From Austropuccinia psidii (lineage: Eukaryota > Basidiomycota > Pucciniomycetes > Pucciniales > Sphaerophragmiaceae): DNA of 64,000 bases. Under the pieces are notes generated by a model. That model saw only the letters and a list, made by a program, of their open reading frames with translations, was not told where the DNA came from and did no database searches. The translations under genes and the position numbers were made by a program. Each line of letters starts with the position of its first letter. Positions within the stretch are counted from its first letter, which is position 1. The stretch covers positions 65,923,019-65,987,018 of the forward strand of contig JALGQZ010000005.1 of NCBI GenBank assembly GCA_023105745.1. The letters are read 5' to 3'. Positions 48,892 through 59,724 of the stretch are shown here, in pieces.

Positions 48892-51800
48892 TGTGAGCCT
48901 GTAAGGTATTTATGAAATAGTCATAAGGCCAAAAATAGTATTTTATACATTTAATTAAGTCAAAAATTGACTTTTCAAATGATTTCAAAATGAATAATAA
49001 TGATAAATTACTACAGCATTCTTTTTGATAAACATAATGATAATTATTATTTAATTTTTGGATTCTACATGAAAAATAACCTAGGGTAGGCTAATAGGGT
49101 GTTATACTCAAAAATGGCTATTATTACTGCTATTGGAATATTTAAGACTTTCACAGTACACTTGCACAATTTAACAAAATTTGATAAAAGATTATTTTAA
49201 CCCTAAATTTAAAGTTTCATATGTTTTATGCACACTTAAAAAAATCATGTTAAAATTAAGGTATTGTGTATATTTACGAAATTGGCTAAGGATGTTCCAT
49301 ACAGGATATAAATCATGCATGAGCTCAATTTGAATTTTCTTAAAGCCGTGGTATAGGTTCAAAAAAGTAAACTGGCAAAATTCACACAAAAAGGTGGGAC
49401 AAAGGGAAAAATGGAAAAAGGTTCCAGGGTACCCAATTTTTGGGATCTGTAAGAGACCAAATAAGGTTTCACTTCTGTATTAAAGGATTTCAACATTATT
49501 TAGAATTTTCTTGAATAGTAAATTTTATAAGCATTTATCCTTCTTTTGAACAGTATTTACAAGCTTCTAAAGAAGGAATCGCTATATTCAGGCTTGTGAT
49601 CAAGGTTTTAATAACTTTCAAAGCTTAAATAATCTTAAAGTTAAATCTAAAATCTTGAAAGCCTTATTGAAATTAGTGTTTTGGTGCATATTGCTATTTT
49701 TACGTGGAAAAGGCAATAGCTTCCAAAATTCATAGAAAATTCATTTCTAACTGCATTTACTTGAAATTTTCACAAAGCTTACAATTTGACATTCACTGTG
49801 TATAAAGTAAATTTCTAGTATCTTATTAAATTTGAATTCTTGGGAATTTAGCCTTGAAAATACCTCTTTTTGATTATCCGTAAAGTATTAAGATTTCTTT
49901 GAAAATTGATTAAAAATCTTATTTGAAGGATTTTTGCTTGTAGGTTTATTTTTAAGAGCTCAATATTATTAAATTCAAGATAAATAAATTATTCTTATAT
50001 TAGAAATTGAAAATAATAAGCATAAATGAAGCTTAAACTTGGAGCTAAGACAAACATCTGTATCTCAATCTGTAGTTAAAAATTATGGGTTTTTAAGTTA
50101 AAACTTAATTTTTCATGATGTTTCTATCGGTTTTAATGATTAAATGACCTCTTACAGCATCTTTGATCACAGAGGAGGTGTCTTGAGGGATAAAAATACC
50201 CTCTTCATTATTCTTTTCTTCCCATCAATCATTACAATCAATCTTCCAAACATAATGTTTCATCAAATGAAATTTTATACTATTATAAAGAGTTCTTCAG
50301 TGGCTTAATGGTCATAATTTCTATTAATAAAGAATCAAAATCTTGTAATTTTATAATATTTTTATGATCCTTGATAATTGTTTCATTTTGTAAAATCTTG
50401 CTGTAAGATTATTGGTAAAAATTCACAAATCCTCTAAAAATTTCTTGAATCTTATTTTTGGTATGTTTTGACTTATATTTATTTTTTGACCATTTTCTAT
50501 GAAGTGTCTTGTATTGTACTTATAGATTCATAACTTTTAAGTAAGATTTTCATCAACACTATATTTTTTCATAGAATTATTATTGTAACTATTGTTTCAC
50601 AGTATTGTATGAACGTTTATTTGTAAATAACATCTAACATGATTTATAACTTTTTTTAGCTTTATAAACAACTATAAATTTCTCTAGTAGTGCTTTTACA
50701 CTCTTATTATCATGATTTCTATTGACTTATGATAATGATAGAATAATTATATTATTTTTATATATGGTTATTATAATTCTTATTATTATAATATTTGATA
50801 ATATTGATGGTTTTATTATTATTAAATTCAGGGTGTTGGTAAAACCACATAAGCAAATTGGTAAAAACACATAATCCCTTATGTGTTTTCACTAAAAACT
50901 TACATTTTTTTGCCATAAATTGGTAAAAACACGTAAGGGGTGGTTTTTTAAATGAAATTTGGCTATTTATGGCATTATCAATGCAATAAAGGGCATTATT
51001 AATTTATACCATTAATGGAATTATCAATGCAATAAAGGGCATTGTTAGTTCCATTAATGGAATTCTTAATGCCACAAATGGCATTGTTAATTCCATTTAT
51101 AGTATTACTAAGGCCATACATTCCATTGTTAATGGCCTTCAAAATGCCATTGTTGAGGCCATTTATGGCATTGTTAAATGCATAAATGGCATAGCTAATG
51201 CCATAAATGGAAATGTTTTAATGCCATTTATGCCAATTTTATGGCCATAAATGGCATCTGGATGCCTTTTATGGCATTATTATGTCATTTGTGATGCCAT
51301 AAATGGCACTGTTAATGCCACAAATGGAATTTTAACTTCCACTCATAATAAATTACATTTTTAATTCAATTGATTTCATAAATGGCATTTTCAATTTAAT
51401 TACAAACATGAACAAAAAAAGTAAAAAAAGGGACTTTTTGGGCCTACAATTGTCCTGGCAAAAAATTCAAACCTTTGGGCTTCTGGTTTTTTATTCTCAA
51501 GATTTTTCCCTTTATTTTAGAAAAGAAATTATGGAAATTCATAAGTGGGAACATATTTGATGATTTTTTTTTAAAAAATAGGCCATTTTTCTAAATTGGC
51601 CAAAATGGAGAAATTGGGCAAAAAAAATGAAACAATTTGGGGACCTTCACATTCCATGTTGGAAAAATATGGAAAAAAATTATAAAAATGCTCAAAACTG
51701 AGCCTGCGGAATTTTTTAAAAAAATAAGTCACTTATGTGTTTTTACCATAAAATTACGTGTTTTGGTCATATATTGGTAAAACATGTAAGGGCTTACATG

Positions 51801-51932
51801 TGTTTACCAACACCCTTAACTTATCAAGATTAATAATTATTACATCTATATTTGTGGTTACAATATCTGACTTTTTTTTATTACCCTGAATAATAAGTAT
51901 TATTATTAAGCGCTTCATAAATAAACTTCACA
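48892..51932 (+). repeat. Old L3 solo LTR, plus orientation, split by a DNA element
   Basis: It begins TGTGAGCCTGTAAGGTAT and its first 1.2 kb match the reverse complement of the R3 LTRs: the 'ataaggccaaaaata' block, 'taacctagggtagg', and 'gggtacccaa' near 49428. After the 985-bp insertion the match resumes ('tatttgtggttacaatat') and ends ACTTCACA at 51932. Without the insertion it is about 2.06 kb. It is flanked by a perfect duplication, TAAAG (48887-48891 and 51933-51937). Divergence is high, so it is an old insertion. Confidence 0.85.
50831..51815. mobile_element. Non-autonomous DNA transposon-like element with inverted ends
   Basis: Its ends, GGGTGTTGGTAAA and TTTACCAACACCC, are perfect inverted repeats; one more pair (A...T) extends them outward. 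Eight copies of a motif like GGTAAAACACGTAAG, in both orientations, crowd the two ends. The centre (about 50960-51390) is an array of imperfect GCCATAAATGGCATT-like palindromes. There is no ORF. Alignment of the host LTR suggests an 8-bp duplication, TAAATTCA/TTAACTTA (five of eight identical), as in hAT elements, but this is tentative. Confidence 0.7.
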
Positions 51933-54639
51933 TAAAGTGTCTATAGATATTACTTGGATTATTATTATTCATAATTAAAAAAAATTATGAAACTTATCTC
52001 CTATATTTTATATCTTAATAAAAATTTGTTTGTTAATTCAGGATTTAATTTTTGTACCTATATGTGACAACTGTTTTCCAATAATATTCCTAAATCTCAA
52101 TGAGAGAAGTTTTTTCAAAAATCTATTCTCAAATACATATGATTTGATTCCTTACACTATCTATAAAATATATCATATTTAATTTCCTTCCTTTCCTAAA
52201 CTTCACCAGTACAATATCAGCTATATACCACATTTATATTTGATTCAGATGACTTGACCATGGCCTCACATATATAGACCTTGATTTATTGATAAGATAA
52301 TGAAGATGCCATTATTTATAATTAATATTGAATTAGTAAAATAACCTCCTTGCATTTGTTAAGTTTCAATCTCTTTATAGAAATTTGCATTTCTCTGATT
52401 AAATCTCTTAATTTGACCCTAATAATTTTGATTCATATTTTGTGATTATTTCTCACTTCTTTTAGTGATGATGAATTTTCTCAATTTCATGAAAATTATT
52501 TTCTCTTCTCAATATATCTATTTAAAGGGTTTCAATAGATAAAAAATATAAAAATAAATCAATTTCTTTTTAAGAATATTCAGTTTTATCTTTTATCACT
52601 ACTATTAACACTTCTTTCTCCAAGATGTATTGAATTTCAAAGATATTGATATAAGAAAAATATGAAATCTTTGAATTATCTTGACAAGCCTTCTATCATA
52701 CCTTAATTGATTATTTCTATTAAGAACCCCTTTAAATGTTTGTTCATGAATTAAAATTACATTTCAAAGTTTTAAAATTGTTTTAAATTTCAAGTGGAAT
52801 TAATAAGGTGAATTGTTTTTTGTGTATTTATGAGCTTATTCATAAAATTTTATTTATTATAAACTGTAATTTCTTGTATATTAATTAAGGAAAATAATGA
52901 ATTTTCTTAATATAATGAATTTTAAAATTAGATATTTTAATTCAATGTCTTTTCCATAATATAATATATTTTTCTTAACTATTCCTAAAAAATCAAATGA
53001 TTTATTCAAGGAAATATCTTGGGTAGAGGAAAGCCACAATTAGTAATCCTTGATAAAGAAGGATTCTATTAATATGGAATTCTTGGTATATTCATTTCCT
53101 TTGTGAGTTTCAAGTTAGATTAAATTTTAAATTATTCATAAAACATTTCTTTCCTCTTTTTAGATTCTAAAAAAACCTTCCTAATTTATAATAATATTTT
53201 AATTATGATTTTTACTTTAATCTCTTTGAGATAATTTCTCTTATTAAATTCTAAAGATCGAATAATCTAAAAAAATCATTGAAAATTTGTTTTAAAGTAT
53301 TTCTACAATTCAATCTCATGGTAAATACATATTATAGATACTATATTAATTATGTGAGTGTTACAATGTTTTTTTGAGAGTCCTCTTCTATAAAAAGCTA
53401 TGGCTCATTGTAGTTAAGTTCTCTGAGGGCTGTTTCTAACTCTGTACTGAAAGAATACCTGATAGATATGATGTATATATGAATCATTCTTATTTTGGAA
53501 TTGTGGCTTTTTTTCTTGGATGTAAGATTATTAATAATCTGATTTTATAAGTTCACAATCTCCAAACTCAATTATTGAATTATTAAATTACTTAATTATT
53601 ACAATTCCTCTTTTTCAAAAGAATCAAAAATTGATATTTAAGGGCTTTATTATGGGATTAGTGAATTAATGTAAGCCCCCTTACAAGAATTTACCAAAAA
53701 AGGGCTAAATTCATGTAATCAAGAAACTTCACCTCTTATAAATCAAGAATAGGGGGAGTTAGGCGTAATACACACTACCAAACCTAGTTTCCTCCCTCAA
53801 AAATTTTAAAACAACCAAAAAGCAATAACAGCTTTAAAAATTCCCAAGCCAAACCCCCCTTTCCCTTTCTTATTCTTCCATTTTAATCAAATTCCAAGCC
53901 TTCCCAGCCACATTAACCACATAATTTCCCATTTTTCACTTCAAATTTCCCTTTTTTTGACATTTTTAATGCCCAAGTTCCCTCTCTTTCCTACTCATAT
54001 TCCCTCATGAATCCATCCCCCATTTTTGATATTTCCCTTCATCTCTCTTGAATTCAATTTTCTTCACAGTTCTCAGGCCATTATGATTAAATCCCTCTAT
54101 TAAAGATAATTGAAAGCCTTTGATTCCCTGGGGGATAATTTGAATAATCTCTCAAAGGCTGGAGCTTCTTCTGTGACGAGCTATAGGTTAAATATGACTC
54201 ACAATCAGGTTGAGATATGGAAAGCATTTTATCAAGGGTCTAACCCAATTAAATAGGACAACTTGAAATAAATCAGATGAAACTTTCATAATTTGGGCTA
54301 CAAGAGATTCAAAAAGAACACTTAGACCCCTAAAATCAACAACCTTGATAATAATGATTAATACATTGAAATATGATGTATCATAATGGCTTCAAAAAGG
54401 TTTCTCCTCAGAAACACTTTAAGATGGTAGAGATTTCCTCATCCCATCTCTTCCACAGGGAAATTAAGGCTCAAGTTTTTAGTCAAACAGATATTAAAAT
54501 ACTTTACATGCTTAAAGAATTTTAGAGTTACAGGAAGAAGCTAAGACAGGTGAAATTTCAAGGAATAATACCCATTGATTTTCTCATTTAAACGTGAAAT
54601 AAAAAAACTACCAGTTTTCCTGGGAAAGGACTCAGATTG
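51933..54639. other. 2.7 kb AT-rich stretch with a G-poor tract
   Basis: No gene is recognised. From about 53781 to 54060 the plus strand is C/T-rich with very few G, much like R/U5 of the R1 LTR. TTATAAATC lies upstream near 53736, and TTTCA followed by a TTTGGGC-like string occurs near 54290. It could be a decayed LTR 3' part, but no ends or duplications were found. Confidence 0.4.
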
Positions 54640-56453
54640 TGTGATCATTTGAGATATTACCAAATATCCAAAAATCTCACAAAACAACTTTACAATACTT
54701 ATTTTAATAATAATAATTGAAATTATTATCTTAAAATAAGTAAAATGCCAAAAAAGGCATATAAGATTTACTATCTCCAAACCCAATGAATAAAAATGTG
54801 CATAAAGTTACACCATTTTATTTTCCATGAAAGACTACACATATAGCATTTTTATGTTATATCTTAAAAGTCAATACTTACTTAGATAACCTGAATATAT
54901 TCACTTTTATGATCAGTGCATATATTCATGGTTTTTAGCACATATCTTTTGAAATATGAATGGTAAAGAGTTTAACCAAAAGCCAATTTACCACATGATA
55001 CCTGTAAAAATACATATATAAGCTTTATTTTAAAAGTTATAAAAAAGGTTATGACCTGCAAAGGTTTATTGATCAAAGTAGTAATAGCTGCTGACCACTT
55101 TGTTGTGAAAGTTGTCCAAACTTGAAAAAAGTGAATATTCAGATTCTACCAGTCCATTAGTGAAGAATTATGTAATTTTTATCATTATATTTAAGGTATA
55201 AACCCCTGAAATCATGGTTTGAAGTTTAAAATAGTAAATTTACACAGAAAAGATGAGTTACAAGAAACATAATCAAAATAGAGTTTTAATTATGTAATTA
55301 AATACTCTTGGGAGCTTATTGGGGAAGCTCCAAGCTACCAGAATTCACTCATGAATGGCTGAAGTGTGTATGACTCAAAAGCTATTAATGATAAAAGTCT
55401 AAGCTCAAAAATGATCACTTATGATTACTCACTGTGATCCTATTCTGAGTTTAACAGCTATATAGGTGATGAAACTGGATAATATTAGTATATTATGATT
55501 AATACTAATAAAACTCACAAATTTTAATCTTCTTCCAAGGGTATAATTTCAGAAAACATAGAGTTACAGTGATAACTCTAAGTAATGGCATAATAATAAG
55601 ATAAGATGGTTTTATTATGAGTTAATCATCACTAAGCCTTAAATTACTGATCAATTGAAATAGATACCATTATCAAAAATCTTCTAAAAGCCTTCTGCAC
55701 TCTTGGAGGGAGGATTTTAATATAAATTGAGCTCTTTTTCCTTTATTTCCCCCTCAGATGCATTAGAAACAATAAAAACATTAAATAAAAATGTAATTTC
55801 TTTATTATTAATATACAAACCTATTCTATTATTTAATACCAAAAATCATCTCTATTAAAATCACTAGCTTTTATGTGATTCACTCAATATTTTTTGTTTT
55901 TGTTAAATTCTCTCTAGAATCTTGAATTCCAGGTCAAATCAAGAATATTTGGAATTTCATTTATTTTCATTTGTAAATATAATTTAAATAAGTTTTACTT
56001 AAATTTTTTGGCATAAGATCTTCCAATATTATTGTATTGAGTTCTAAAAGTAGTTCATTTTCTCTTTTTAAAATAATACTTTTCTCTATTATTATTTCTA
56101 TAAATTCTTTTATTAATATAGATAGTATTAGTATTAATATATAGCTATAATATTTGTAATATTACTTTTATAAATTTTTTTTTATTACCAAGTAACAGCT
56201 TCTTACACATTTATTATTTGTTTTTAACAATAATGAACTGCCATGAATATATTCACTATCAAATATTAATATATTTATTTCTATTATATTATTTTATTTA
56301 TTTAGAAATATATAGATTTTAAACCATAATAATAACATTTCTTTACTATTATAGCTCTTTTCAATCTTATTTGTTACTTTAACAAGGGAATTCAGAGTAT
56401 AATAAGTGAGATATTAGTAATATTTACTTATTGTCTTGTAGTCAAAACTTTCA
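54640..56453 (+). repeat. R4 5' LTR
   Basis: It begins TGTGATCATTTGAGATATTA, aligning with the reverse complement of the end of the 36482-38469 LTR (TGTGAGCCTTTGAAATATGA), and ends GTCAAAACTTTCA before the primer-binding site. It is about 1.8 kb and clearly diverged. Confidence 0.8.
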
Positions 56454-56472
56454 TTTGGGGGTCTGGCCATAA
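56454..56472 (+). other. Primer-binding site of R4
   Basis: TTTGGGGGTCTGGCCATAA directly follows the LTR terminus and matches the other three elements. Confidence 0.7.
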
Positions 56473-56671
56473 TTTTTACTTAAAATACCCTGCAAAAAGA
56501 TTCAAATTTGGTTTTTCCAATAATAAATTATATTTATAATCATAAGATGATATAAAAAATTTGTATTTATTGATTTTAAAAGCTATTGAGGCATTTGGAA
56601 AGCAATTGTACTGTCTTACATGTGTTTTTTCACATTGTTAGACTTGCAAGAACTTGCTTTGAGTTACTCTA

Positions 56672-56913
56672 GTGATTAAAAAAGATATTGATATATTAAA
56701 TATAAATTTATATTACAATTCAATTTTAAAAATAATCATATTAATTCTTATTTCATTCTCTGAAAAAAGATATAATAAAAATTCATCTTTATTCATTTTT
56801 ATTCATTTCTCTCATTTTAAAGATATAAAAGCAATTTTTTACATGGAAATTTCCATATCTTCTCAAAAATAACACTTTTTATGAAAAGACTTATATTTAT
56901 TTGTCTTTTTTAG
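56672..56913 (+). other. Candidate intron 1 in the R4 gag leader (242 nt)
   Basis: The donor is CTCTA/GTGATT, in a context homologous to the R3 donor, and the acceptor TTTGTCTTTTTTAG. The intron is very AT-rich. The donor is poor compared with R3 (GTGAAT). Confidence 0.4.
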
Positions 56914-57063
56914 TGTTCTCAGACCATGCAACAAAGGATAATCAGACCACTGTTGAAATATTCGTGGAAGAAACTTGTCCAAGTTCTCCAACACCTGTTG
57001 TAAATAGGAAAAGGAAATCTGAGAAATTAGTTTTTCCAGGACCCACTGTTCAGGACTCTGAAG
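56914..57063 (+). pseudogene. R4 gag leader exon 2
   Basis: This 150-nt exon is open as F-S-D-H-A-T-K-D-N-Q-T-T-V-E-I-F and ends V-Q-D-S-E plus one base. It joins in frame to exon 3 (E-E-D-S-N-T-P-S-N-Q) when intron 2 is removed. The joined frame runs on for 17 codons before a stop. It has no in-frame ATG. Confidence 0.5.
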
Positions 57064-57151
57064 GTGAGTCCCTCTCTTAAAAATTGCCATAAGAAGACTT
57101 TTTATTTTTCTGAAATATTTTAATCTCTTATTTTCTTCTAATGAATACTAG
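57064..57151 (+). other. Candidate intron 2 in the R4 gag leader (88 nt)
   Basis: The donor GAAG/GTGAGT is a strong consensus; the acceptor is TTCTAATGAATACTAG, with CTAAT as a possible branch site. The same intron is in R3 with matching exon edges. Confidence 0.6.
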
Positions 57152-57840
57152 AAGAGGATTCAAATACTCCATCCAATCAGATGGAGGTAGACTCAGAATT
57201 ATAAATAATCCCAAAAAAGGGAAAAGAAAGGGCAAAATCCCCAGTGGAACAGAATCCACGCAAGAAAGTGCCATATCCCAAAGGAAAGTCTCAGAAATGA
57301 CTATTATATCTGAACCAAAGTTGGAACTAATGATTAATACTTTCAACATATGCAAATCACATTCAGAGGGCTCAGATAGACATTTAAATGAGCCAATACA
57401 AGCAGTATTACAGGGTGTACAAGGAAAAATATTGGCAAATGTTGCCACAAATCCATCAAGGAGTGATGAACTCCTGGCATATCATGAGAAATTCCCTCAA
57501 AAAGGAGGAAATAGTGATATACTCCAATGGATGGAATCCACTATCATCCAAATCTAAAATCAAAAAGCTCAAGGACTTGCACAACTAAAAGAGGGAGGCA
57601 AGCAAGGAAGAAGCCCCAGTAGCTTCTACCAGCAAGCCACAAGCAAGCCAACCTCCCCAAGAAGGGAAGAAGAACAAGAGAAATAACTGGAGGAAACCAT
57701 ATTCCCCAAGCTACACAATCCCAAGAATCAAAAAAGATTCCATGGACAATGTCTTAACCATTTTCAGAACCTTGATGGAATTCAAGGACAAAGAGGAATA
57801 AAGAATGAGACAACCCCATTTCCCCAAGAAATACCTTTGT
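57152..57840 (+). pseudogene. R4 Gag N-terminal region (exon 3)
   Basis: It is broken into frames. Within 57388-57588, K-E-K-Y-W-Q-M...M-N-S...N-G-W-N-P-L aligns with R1 gag (K-E-Y-Q-I-L-A...M-N-S...N-G-W-H-P-L). Around 57690-57800, K-P-Y-S-P-S-Y-T-I-P-R and M-D-N-V-L-T-I-F-R-T-L-M-E-F carry the conserved motif. The following stretch, 57841-58331, is AT-rich and readable only in short pieces. Confidence 0.7.
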
Positions 57841-58331
57841 CTCCTGTTGTTGTAAATACTTTAACAGTACTTAAAAATAGCATCTTACCTCTAAAAGACA
57901 TTGAAATTAGTTTATTATTTTTAAAAGATATGAGTAGTAGCTTATTAGCTTTAACACAAATTGCTGTAAAAAATAAAAGAAGAAATCAACATAACTAAAT
58001 TTATGGTTTAAAATAATGAACCATAAGTATTAATTGACAATAGTCACAAACTAATAAAAGGAAAACAATAATTGTATAAATACATAAGAGATATGAAAGA
58101 GAAAGCTTTGACAATCAATTATGAAGTGAGTATTGACAATCTGACAGAAAATCTAGTCAATTAAGTATTCCTGTTGAAAGATTAGTAGAAAAGACTTCAT
58201 CACACCAAACATTACTTCTAGACCATGTAGAGAAAAGTGATGAGGAAATAATGAATTTTAAATATGAAATTCAAAGTTAAATAAGACTTATTACTAAGAA
58301 AATAGATCAAATAAATGAGGCTAACTTAAAT

Positions 58332-58940
58332 ATGCCAAGTTTATCAACCCCATTTTCCCAAATAAGAAGTCCTGTTAAGCCAAAAGAGGAAATAAGAAAT
58401 CCCTTCTTCTCAGACTCAAGCCATCAAGACAACAATCAAGTCTTAATGAAAGAAGAACCTCAACTTAAAGAATGGCCAGAATTCACAGGTGAAGGTGAAT
58501 ATGACCATATGTCATCTATTAATACAATTGACATGTTTCAAGAATATTCTGCCATACAAGATGAATTAACTTCTGCAATATTAAATGAATTATTTGAATA
58601 ATCTAAAAAAATATGATATTCTGGCATAAGACAAACAAATGTCAAAAATACCTGGTTTCAGTGGAAAAATTAAAAAATCACCAAGTGGGAAAATGATACC
58701 TGGAGGTACAAAATAGTAAATTCAATTGAAAATTCCTTCTTTGAACAAGATAAGGATAAACCTTTAACTTGGTTCTTGAAAAAAGTTGAAAGACTAAATG
58801 CACTGTACCCAGAAATGTCACAAAATATGGTTAATATGAAAATACTTAAAAAAATTGGAGGAGAACTGGAACATTCCCTGAGGAGCATATGTATAGAACC
58901 ATGCTCCACAGAGGAGTGAATTAATGCACTAGAAGATATA
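58332..58940 (+). pseudogene. R4 Gag capsid
   Basis: It is open to 58601, with L-K-E-W-P-E-F-T-G-E-G-E-Y-D-H-M, and then continues across several stops (W-E-N-D-T-W-R-Y-K, Y-P-E-M-S-Q-N-M-V). It is collinear with R1 capsid. Confidence 0.85.
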
Positions 58941-59219
58941 TTGACAGAGACCAAAATTGGAAGAAAGTGGAAAAAATTGGATATTAAACTTCCAAATAAA
59001 CCATTTATTAAGAAAGATAAACTCATAGAACCTTTCAAATCCAATAAATTGAAAACTAATGAGAAAAGAAAACTCCATAAATATGGTGGTATTGGACACT
59101 TAGCCAATAGCTTTCTTAAAAAGGCAAAGATAAATGAAATTGTGGAAACAGAAGACCACAATTACAAGGAAGAGAAATCTGATTCTGATGAAGAAACTGA
59201 AGAATCAGACACCTCTTGA
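58941..59219 (+). pseudogene. R4 nucleocapsid and acidic tail
   Basis: The position of the zinc knuckle reads L-H-K-Y-G-G-I-G-H-L-A-N-S-F, so all three Cys are lost while His remains. An acidic tail follows. It is collinear with R1 residues around 600-720. Confidence 0.8.
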
Positions 59220-59404
59220 AGTGATGAAATCAATATAATTAATGCACAAATTAATGATATTTATTTAATATATGAGGTACTAGATTTAAACTCAAGCTTA
59301 CCACAAGTTGGAGAGTCTGATACAAGCCTCACAAGTATACAGGATGCCAAATGTTATAGACCCAAACCTGAAAAGGAATGAGATATACAGCTGGAAAATC
59401 AATT

Positions 59405-59724
59405 ATAATCATTTTTATGGTATAAAGCAAAGAAGAAAAAGTAAAGCTGGACACAGGAGAATACTTCACCTGCATTGGTGAAAGTTACTTACAAAAATAT
59501 ATACCAGATTGGGAAGAAAAGCTTATACCAACACAAGGGGTTAAACTTAGTAGTGCAAGTGAAATCATGAAGACCCTTGGAATAATTGACTTAACATTAA
59601 TTTTTCCTCATCATTCCCAGTTCATAAGAGTTAAAGTAGAAATTTTAGCAATGGACAACTTTACTATTAACCATTGTATAGTTGAAAATGATTACTTGTC
59701 AATCTATGGCATAGATATATCTGA
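59405..59724 (+). pseudogene. R4 protease, N-terminal part
   Basis: The active site is L-D-T-G-E-Y-F-T-C-I-G, a canonical Asp-Thr-Gly. The block L-S-I-Y-G-I-D-I matches R1. The L3 solo LTR interrupts it after I-S-D. Just before it, 59300-59370 reads T-S-I-Q-D-A-K in frame from the gag tail, as in R3. Confidence 0.85.

Noticed and set aside
50700..51900. Possible CRISPR-like or satellite array
   Set aside because: The repeats are degenerate, palindromic and without uniform spacers, and they lie inside an element with inverted ends.
54541..54786. 81-codon minus-strand ORF
   Set aside because: It crosses the R4 5' LTR start and is AT-rich hydrophobic noise.
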